Source of the DNA: Tieghemiomyces parasiticus
Lineage: Eukaryota; Kickxellomycota; Dimargaritomycetes; Dimargaritales; Dimargaritaceae
Direction: 5' to 3'
NCBI GenBank assembly: GCA_027575765.1
Contig: JANBPT010001162.1
Span: 1-13,160, forward strand
Length of the DNA stretch: 13,160 bases
Below the pieces are notes generated by a model that saw only the letters and a list, made by a program, of their open reading frames with translations, ran no database searches and had not been told where the DNA came from. Shown piece by piece: positions 6,117-13,160 of the stretch. Position 1 is the first letter of the stretch. Each line of letters begins with the position of its first letter. The translations under genes were made by a program, and so were the position numbers.

Positions 6117-9100
6117 ATGGATCACGACGGTCGGCCCGATGAAGACCAGGAAATGTCCGCCATGGCGGACTCCCGTGAGCAACGGTTCAATGCCCAACTT
6201 GACCATAATCGCTACCTGGAACTCAAGCCGGCCAGGGCCCGGGAACGTGAGCGGTGCGTGGCCCTAGGCCTCATCCCGGACCCTAACGTGCCACGGTCCC
6301 TGGACGACGCCATCACGCTCATTGGCACATGCCAGGATATGTGCCCCCTGTTCGAACGCGAGGAGCGCGAGTACCAAAACAATGTAGAGCGGTTCGAGTA
6401 TACCCCCGGCACCCGCCGCATCGACCCCGTGCGGGCCGTCAAGTCTTTCCACCGGTCAGCGGCAGGTAATGACCAGCCGCTACCCTCGGACGTGCGTCCG
6501 CCTGACGTACTGCTCCGCACCCTGGACTACCTCATGACCCATATCGTCACCTCCGACGAGGCCCTCCGGGACTCTCATGGGTTTGTCCGCGACCGCACAC
6601 GGTCTATCCGGACCGACTTCACGCTACAGAACAGTCGCGGGCCCGAGGCCGTGGAGGCCCATGAGCAGATCGCCCGTTACCACCTTATATGCTGCCACTT
6701 GATGGCTGACGTTGAGGGATTCAGCATCCAGCAGGAGAAGGAACAGCTCGGCAAAGGTAAGTTCCACCTCTGTTCGAGCACCTCTCTTGGCGTGTCTCCA
6801 CCCGACATACCACCATTCGGCACGTTATACTATTTTGCCTAACTGCCGTCACCAGGCCAAGAGCCACTAGAAAACTCCCCGGACCTTCTAATCTCCTCTG
6901 CTGCTACGCCGATCTGAACCCCATGTCCCTCTACCTTCCCTTTTTTTGACCTCCCACCCAGTCCTTCAAAGTTTGCAAGAATTCTACAGCGACCTGCGCG
7001 CCGATGGCGTGGTTTGCCCCAACGAGGCTGAATTTCGCGCCTACCACATCTGCCTCAACCTGAGCGACAATGACATGATCTACTTCGCCCAAAATCTAGA
7101 CCCGGCGATCTACGCCGACCCGGCCGTGCAGCTGGCGCTGGTCTTCCATGCCTACGCCCAGTACGGCCGCAACCCCACCCACTCGCGACGGTTCGCCAGC
7201 AGCCGTGAGTCCTCGCCGTTCCTGTTTAACCGCTTCTTCCGACTTCTAGCCTCTCCGGGTACCCCATACCTCCTGGCCTGTGTGCTGGAATTGCACTTTG
7301 ACCTTGTACGTCGCAATGGACTCCATGCCCTCAACTCCGCAATCCAGTATGTGCCCGACAGCGAGTACCCTCTGGCACGGCTGGCCGAACGGTTGGGCCT
7401 GGACGGTCCCGCCCAGGCCGCCGCCCTGTGCCGGGCCTACAAGATCGGCACCACGGACAATACCGTCCAGCTGGGCCGGAAAGGCCCCCATAACCGGCGC
7501 ATTTTTGAAGACCCGGAACGCCCGCCCCACCTAGGAGCCTCTCAGCGTCTCGTAGCGCAAAAGCGGACCGGCGAGGTGCTGGCTGACATTGTAAAGGGTC
7601 GCCTCTCGCGCTTCACCTATCCGCCCCACCGGGCCCCGCTACTTCCCACTGCTGCACCGTTCACCAATGGTGTCGGTCCTGCCGCTTTTAAACAACCGTT
7701 TACCACAGGCGCTGCGGCCAGCAACTCTTTTGGCTTTCCCGCCTCCGGCGCACCCGCCAGTAACCAAAATTCCGCCCCCACCTTCCCGGCTACTTTTGGA
7801 CATGTTCCCGCCGCCCTGTTCCCGCCGCTGCTAACGAACTACCCGGGCCACCATGGGATTCGTTCGCATGGTCCCACCGCGCCTACCAACCCCCCAGGTT
7901 CCACCCCGCTCTCCTCCGCGGCACCTGCTTCCCCTGCCACCCTCTTCACCCGCCCCAATACTACAGGCTTCTTCTCGGCATTAACGAGTAGCGCCGGCCA
8001 CAACGCACCTGCCGTTGCCGGCTCAGTGGCTCCCGCCAGCGCTATCAGCTCCACCTCACTTTTTTCAGCGCCTGTTACACCGGCCCTTGGCCTCGCGCCT
8101 GCTGGCACTTTCGGCTCCAGCCCCGCTTTCCCTGTATCCACTGTCCCGAAATCCCTAGGGTTTGCACCCGGGTCCGTGCCTGTCGCCGTCTCACCGTTCG
8201 GCCAACAACCACATACCCCGTTTGACGCTTCACATTCTACCGTGTCATCCAGCGATATACTACCACCCTCTGTGCTGCCAGCGTTACACACTCCTGCGGT
8301 GGCCAGTCATCCCAAGCCTTCGCCAGGCCAACCACTCCCGCCTCAATCCCCGGCCCGGTCCTTGCCCCGTTTCTCAGAGTCACAATGCACTGTCCTGGCA
8401 GCCGATATTATCGACAACTGGCTCACTGAAATGACTACTACCACGATCGAAGAGGTCTCTCGTGACACCATGCGAGAGGTTTGGGCAAATGAGCAACGTA
8501 CGCGCCACCGGTTGGCCCAGGCGCAGTGGTGCGAACAGCGCGCGCAGACATTCCTCGACAACGAGGTCACGGTCTCAGTCTACCTTCTCTGCCAGCATGA
8601 GCTCGCCCACGCGCGCGCCAGCCATCTCCAGCGCCGGTGGGCATTTAGAACCTGGCACAGCCGCTACGCGGCTCGCAAGCAAGCCCAAATTGACCGGCAG
8701 CGCCAGCAGCAGCACATTGCCGACTCGTTACGTGCAGTCCAGGCCGGATCGTTTGCCAGTCGACCTCCATCGGCGCCATCTACCAACTCGCTGCTGACTG
8801 CGGCCGGGCCCGTCCGCAACCCACATCTCGACTTGGCCCGCGCTAAAGGGGTCGATCATGGTGTCCTCCTGACCAACACCTTCCAGCGCAGTGCCTGGCA
8901 GTCCCGCGGCCAGCGCGAGCTGTGGCGACCCGGCCGGCTGGCAACTCGACTGTGTGAAACCCTACGGCAGGGGCAGGCCGCCCGGGCTAATCGGGCCACC
9001 GGACCGCGGCCCCCGCCCTCCGCCCAGCTCTGGGTCCTTCCGGCTACTCCAAACGGACTGTCAGACCGCTGGCTGCTGACGCAGTTCCGCCAGCCTGCTA

Positions 9101-10938
9101 CCTCCGACCCCGACGGCGGCCAGACCGTGGAACCTCCCCGGGCCGTTCTCGGCGCCCTCTGGCGTAACTGCCCGGCCCTACCTGACAGTGCTCGAATCCT
9201 CTTTGAACAATCCCTGGTTTCGCGGTCCCATGTGTCTCCTCGTCCTACCCTGGGCGTGGCCACAACTGATCCGACTTCCCTGGAAGGTACCGGGCGTATC
9301 GACAACGTTGATGTCCTGGCCGGCCTCATCTTCCACGTGGCCCCACCGCCACGCCGATCTAGCGACGCTAGCCTCTATTGGGAACAGCAGCGCTGCCGAC
9401 TCGTCCGGGCCCTCGAGTGCTTTACCCAACGCTCCCGCATCCCTGTGATCGTAGTTTATCTACCCCCAGATAATGACGCTTCTACGGTCACGCTTGGGCG
9501 CGAGCTGGCCGCCCAGCTTTGTCTCTCCGATCTGCAGTCCCGCCGGCTGTTGTATGAGTATACGGTAGCCGTCATAGGTAACCCTGCTGCGGAAAAGAGT
9601 CCCCTGGCTGGGGAGGCTCCCCAAATCGTCCCGGTCTGTGATTTCGTCGCCCCATTGACCCACGCTCTGTCAACCCTCGTAACGCAGTGGCTCACCATTA
9701 GTGACCATTTTTCTCCATACATTACCTTCGATGTGTTCGCCGGGACCCTGCGTAACCACTTGCTCGACGCCATTGACCGCTGGGAGAGGCAGATCGCCCG
9801 CGACCTGGACCGGGTGGTCTCGGCCGACAGCACCGTACGACCTGACACGGCTCGCACGGTGGTAGAGTCGTATCTGGCCACCCTGGAGACTCGTATTGCT
9901 ACCAGCTGGCAGACCTTCGCCAATCTCACCAATGAGCTCTTGGCCACTGTGGCTCGCTCCGCAGCATTTTTTAATAGCGAAGGCAGCTCTGCCGACCCGC
10001 CCACCCTGGCAGCGTGGCCTGCTTTGGAAGAGCGGGCGATTCCATCTAGTATGACCCATCCGACTACCTCTGCCGCAACCATTACCCTCGACTCGGCGCT
10101 GGAAATCGTCCGGGACTTTCAAGTGGACATGGACAAGTACTTGGCTGCACAATTTCCAAGTTTTCCCAACACGCCGCAGGTTCGGGCCGAGGTGGGCAAG
10201 GCACTGGAAAGATATCAAGTCCGGCTTGTCCGGTTGAACCAAGCCATCCACGCTGCCACCGACGGTAGTGTCGAATCCACTCGCACCCTATCACTAGACC
10301 TATCCGATTTGCCCTTCCCGCTTCCCCATATTCTCTACCGGACTGTTCAATTGGCCATCGACCCGTACCTCCGGCACCTCACCCCGGAGTGTCCCGTGCC
10401 AGCGCTACGCTGGCAGACCTGTGACTTGACCACCGCTTTCACGCGGCACCTGAGGGCCCGCACCGCCGACCTGGAGGCCACGTTGGCAGCCCAGTGGGCC
10501 CCTTCCACCGCCCTGGCTGCCCCATCTCCGCCTCTTTCCGAGCCCGGGGAATTCATCATTTCGCCCTGCCCACTCATGTCGACTGCTATGACACACTTTA
10601 CAACCCCTAAGCGCCAGCTCTCCACACGACAGGTCCTAGCGGCGACCCACAAGCGGGCCCGTCGGAGTTCGGACCATCCTCTGCCTACCACCACCACCTC
10701 CTTCCCCTGGCGGATCGCACCGACTACCCGGACTGCTAGTTTCAGCAGTGTTCGACCCCTACCCGCCACCTCCGAGCCGAGCTCACCAGCCCACCCCACT
10801 CCGGTAGCCGTCGCCCAGGTGGCACCTCGAGACGTTTCGCCTACTCCCCATTTGGAGGCGATGGAGACCCGTCCGGCCCCCTATTCGCGCCTGGCCTCGC
10901 TCATCAGCAGCGTCCGGGCATCGCTACCTAAGCCCTAG
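6117..10938 (+). CDS. SAC3: SAC3/GANP-family TREX-2 mRNA-export scaffold (join 6117-6756, 6962-10938)
   Basis: Sac3/GANP is the scaffold of the TREX-2 complex, which joins transcription to mRNA export at the nuclear pore. The spliced product has 1538 residues. The Sac3 core begins with GTCQDMCP (70-77, a family hallmark), continues through VERFEYTPGT and LRTLDYLM, crosses the intron and reads LQSLQEFYSDLR and CPNEAEFRAY (about 215-240), reaching roughly residue 390. Residues 430-680 are low-complexity Pro/Ser/Ala with four FG dipeptides (470, 492, 597, 626), resembling FG nucleoporins. Residues 683-803 are helical and contain RRWAFRTWHSRYAARK (772-787), like the centrin (Cdc31)-binding helix. 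Residues 898-1108 look like the region after that helix in animal GANP. A basic cluster PKR...KRARR (1429-1448) may be a nuclear signal. ATG 6117 is the first ATG in frame; the next, M13 and M16, are possible starts. Domain limits after the core are inferred. Confidence 0.9.
6757..6961 (+). other. Intron of SAC3 (phase 1, 205 nt)
   Basis: The donor is AAAG|GTAAGT (6757-6762), a perfect 5' splice site. The acceptor is CCCACCCAG (ending 6961), preceded by a long pyrimidine tract. A CTAAT branch-site candidate lies at 6888-6892. Exon 1 is 640 nt and the following 3977 nt end in TAG, together 4617 nt, an exact multiple of three. Without splicing the frame ends at a TAA at 6840-6842, in the middle of the Sac3 core, and the conserved SLQEFYSDLR helix would be lost. 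Splicing joins G|TC to make Val 214. Confidence 0.92.
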
Positions 10939-11213
10939 TGACACTTTCGCCCATTCTTCCTGCTGTCTCCTTTAACAGGACTATTGTATGACCTCCGTAC
11001 GGTCGGTCCGGTTTATTCGTAGTTGAGCTGACTATTTTTCTCGTTCTCGACGTTTGTCCACTTCTCAATGGACTTTATTTGCTGGACTGAGATACGGCCC
11101 TTGCAATCTTCATCGGAAAGACTTGGTGTGGGTTGTGAAACGCTTTGATGGTATACAGTCGGAGTGAAGGAATGGCCTTAAACAATAAAAGCGAGATAAC
11201 CGATCGGACCGAC
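10939..11213. other. Shared 3' region between convergent SAC3 and EFL1
   Basis: Only 275 bp separate the two stop codons. For the minus-strand EFL1, AATAAA appears (as TTTATT on the plus strand) at 11074-11079 and again at 11012-11017. For the plus-strand SAC3, AATAAA is at 11184-11189, just 25 bp before the EFL1 stop. If these are used, the two mature transcripts overlap by about 100 bp at their 3' ends. No other feature is seen here. Confidence 0.5.
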
Positions 11214-13160
11214 CTACTTCTTGAGAGTACGCTGCTTCTCGGCCGACTCGACAATTTTCTGCTCAACAAACATACCCTTACGTTTCCGCACGCCATCGAC
11301 ATATTTCTTGGCCAGATTCTCGCGATCCGCCTTCTCACCCAGATCTTCGAGTTCCTCCTCGGTTGTGGGCACCCAGAAGGGATCTTCGTCAAGGGCTTCG
11401 AACCCGCTAAACACGAGCTGAGGACTGGCAGCTCCCGAGGTGCGTTTACGGATATCGTCAGCGAATCCGAAACTTTCAATGACAGGCAAGCGGGCGCGGA
11501 TCTGAAACAGGGACGTGCCGTCCTTCATCTCCTCCGACACGATGCGGCCCCGGCGTTTGGCCAGGACGGCATAGACTTTACCGAGCACTTCGGCTGTGGC
11601 CTGCACGTCCACGTCATACATAGCCAGCATCAGCCGTGGCGACCACGTGAGGAACGTCTGGCGACAGGCCTCCTTGGTGGCCGCGATGACCTGACCCGGT
11701 AGGGTCGTTAATAGTGTAGAAAGCGGCAGGTCCGGGCCGTCGCCCCGGTCGGTCAGGAGCCGGCAGTCTTCTACAATATAACACATACCAACCACGGGTT
11801 CGGCGCACAACGGACCGTTGAGCGTGGCCAATTGAAATCCCGTGGCAATGGCCTCTTCCAGGTCCCGAATGCGCAGGTCGGCCAGAGTAGACCGTTGGAG
11901 GGTGTCCGACCCTGCGCGGTCCGTGTCGTCATTATCCTGGACCTCGAGCTGGGCCACTTTATCGGCGAGAAGGTCAGCGGCAACGGCCGTGGGGGGGCCG
12001 ACCCCAGCGACAGGTTCAGCGGGAGATTCGGGCCGGGTGGCCTGCTTGCTCGGGTGGTGGTAGCAGGGTCGAACCTGATGGCCTGGGATTTTGTTGAGCA
12101 ACATGTTGGGACCGATCCGTTTGGGACCGAAAAGCCACAAGCAGGGCACGACGTCACCCCAGTGGGTGCGGTTCTCACGTTCATCTTCGGCAAAGAGATC
12201 AGTGAGACGTTGCTGGAAGTCGACGAGACCCAGACGGGCCTGAGGGGCCCCAGTGCCAGCCAGCACGTCGACAACGGCGTCACCGCTGGCCTCAGCGTAC
12301 CCACGCCCACCCCAAAACTGCTGGATCGTGGCCTTGTGATCGGTGAGGAACTTAGTCACTGTTGGCGGGAGCGGTTGGCAGCTGACAGTGATGGCGCACA
12401 GGCGGTGGGTGGTGGTCACCGTGACCGCTTGCGGCCCATGGGCCTGCGGAGCCACCGTCTCGCGGAAAGGGACGAGTGGCGGGGAGACGTGGATCTCAAT
12501 TCCGGCGTAGCGCTCGCGTAGATCAGCCAGACAGCGCTCTAGATGCAGCTCCCCGGCGGCGGCCACGACGTGTTCACCCGTCTCTTGAACGTACACTTCG
12601 ACACAAGGGTCAGATTGATTGAGCAGTTTGAGTCCACGGACCAGGCGAGGCATGTCGGCCAGGTGTACGGGTTCCAGGGCGGCCCGCACGATGGGTGCCG
12701 ATCCGGTCAGGACGGAGCACAGGTTCGGGCCCGGGAGTACGGAGCAAAGCGTGGCGGTCTTGAGCACCGCGTTGTCCAATCCGGCCACGCCCACCGTGTT
12801 GCCTGCATACGCCGTCTCGATGGGCAGCAGCTCACGCCCCATCAGCAGGTACAGCCGGCCCACCGTCACCTCCGTGATGTACTGAGCCTGCAGAGTGGCT
12901 GGGAGGTTCGGGTCGTATTTGGGCGACAGGGCGTACAGCGTCTGGCCCGTGCGTAGCTGTCCGGCGTAGACTCGGCAGAACCCAACGAGGGCGTGAGGTG
13001 GAACCTCGCCGTCGCCCGCCTTCAGGTCACCGCCGTCCCTGGTGGTAAGAAGGCCGTCGGTCAGACTGACGCCAGAGGAGGCTGCTTCCGCCTCAGTGCG
13101 GCGTTCCCGCTCCACACGGCCGCGGGCCCGCATCTCCTCGGCGGTGAGCTGCTGGCGTGA
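11214..13160 (-). CDS. EFL1: Elongation factor-like GTPase 1, C-terminal 648 residues (partial)
   Basis: EFL1 (Ria1 in yeast) is an EF-2-like GTPase that, with the SBDS/Sdo1 protein, releases the anti-association factor eIF6/Tif6 from new 60S ribosomal subunits in the cytoplasm. The window holds 648 residues and no intron. The frame stays open to the right edge, so the N-terminal GTP-binding domain lies outside. In order: a charged linker; EF-2 domain II (about residues 55-140, GFCRVYAGQLRTGQ); domain III with GELHLER (203-209); domain IV including FGPKRIGPNML (344-354), a wording typical of EFL1 rather than EF-2; a variable low-complexity stretch (about 360-420); domain V (about 503-560); and the EFL1-type tail with GFADDIRKRTSG, DPFWVPTTEEE and AEKQRTLKK before TAG. 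EF-2 itself lacks this tail and would carry the diphthamide loop, which I do not see, so EFL1 is favoured over EF-2. The internal ATG at 13133 is not the true start. Confidence 0.95.
   Translation of the reverse strand, partial: SRQQLTAEEMRARGRVERERRTEAEAASSGVSLTDGLLTTRDGGDLKAGDGEVPPHALVGFCRVYAGQLRTGQTLYALSPKYDPNLPATLQAQYITEVTVGRLYLLMGRELLPIETAYAGNTVGVAGLDNAVLKTATLCSVLPGPNLCSVLTGSAPIVRAALEPVHLADMPRLVRGLKLLNQSDPCVEVYVQETGEHVVAAAGELHLERCLADLRERYAGIEIHVSPPLVPFRETVAPQAHGPQAVTVTTTHRLCAITVSCQPLPPTVTKFLTDHKATIQQFWGGRGYAEASGDAVVDVLAGTGAPQARLGLVDFQQRLTDLFAEDERENRTHWGDVVPCLWLFGPKRIGPNMLLNKIPGHQVRPCYHHPSKQATRPESPAEPVAGVGPPTAVAADLLADKVAQLEVQDNDDTDRAGSDTLQRSTLADLRIRDLEEAIATGFQLATLNGPLCAEPVVGMCYIVEDCRLLTDRGDGPDLPLSTLLTTLPGQVIAATKEACRQTFLTWSPRLMLAMYDVDVQATAEVLGKVYAVLAKRRGRIVSEEMKDGTSLFQIRARLPVIESFGFADDIRKRTSGAASPQLVFSGFEALDEDPFWVPTTEEELEDLGEKADRENLAKKYVDGVRKRKGMFVEQKIVESAEKQRTLKK

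Noticed and set aside
6757..6842. SAC3 ending at the TAA in the intron as a short protein
   Set aside because: It would cut the Sac3 core in half. A perfect GTAAGT donor, a good acceptor and a preserved reading frame support splicing instead.
9456..10799. 150-208 codon minus-strand frames opposite SAC3
   Set aside because: They lie wholly within the SAC3 coding region, show no known domains, and are expected from GC-rich codon usage.
11832..12956. Plus-strand frames of 137 and 229 codons opposite EFL1
   Set aside because: They are shadows of EFL1, whose sequence is strongly conserved in the other strand.
1..13160. CRISPR array, insertion sequence, prokaryotic operon or defence system
   Set aside because: No regularly spaced repeats, transposase or prokaryotic-type genes are present, and the gene content is eukaryotic housekeeping.

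Overview
This is eukaryotic nuclear DNA, most likely from a fungus. The signs are a eukaryote-type farnesyl diphosphate synthase, a TREX-2 scaffold gene (SAC3/GANP) with one spliceosomal intron, a nucleolar 60S-maturation GTPase (EFL1) and a split-promoter tRNA-Thr(AGT). Genes are nearly intronless and GC-rich, while the DNA between them is clearly AT-richer. An early-diverging fungal lineage (for example the Zoopagomycota/Kickxellomycotina side) would fit the GANP-like Sac3 and the sparse introns, but that placement is a guess.

Layout. Bases 1-1992 hold no gene I can support. They contain one copy of a dispersed repeat at the extreme left edge, a cluster of inverted repeats (116-425), and the 3' flank of the next gene. 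ERG20 (farnesyl diphosphate synthase) lies on the minus strand at 1993-3036, complete and intronless. Bases 3037-6116 are a 3.1-kb intergenic region with a tRNA-Thr gene (minus, 3851-3923), several strong hairpins (3661-3693; 4018-4190; 5838-5869), a second copy of the dispersed repeat (4321-4426) and a pyrimidine-rich leader in front of SAC3. SAC3/GANP is on the plus strand at 6117-10938, with one 205-nt intron (6757-6961) and a 1538-residue product. It is followed after 275 bp by the convergent 3' end of EFL1 (minus, 11214-13160), which runs off the right edge and lacks its N-terminal GTPase domain here.

The three protein genes are housekeeping genes with no shared pathway: isoprenoid/sterol synthesis, mRNA export, and ribosome maturation. 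They show no sign of forming a cluster. I see no transposase, reverse transcriptase, CRISPR array or defence system. The parts most worth a second look are non-coding: the two related repeat copies exactly 4320 bp apart, the density of strong and often one-base-bulged hairpins in the AT-rich spacers, and the domain order of the Sac3 protein (FG-bearing linker after the Sac3 core, plus a long GANP-like C-terminal region).
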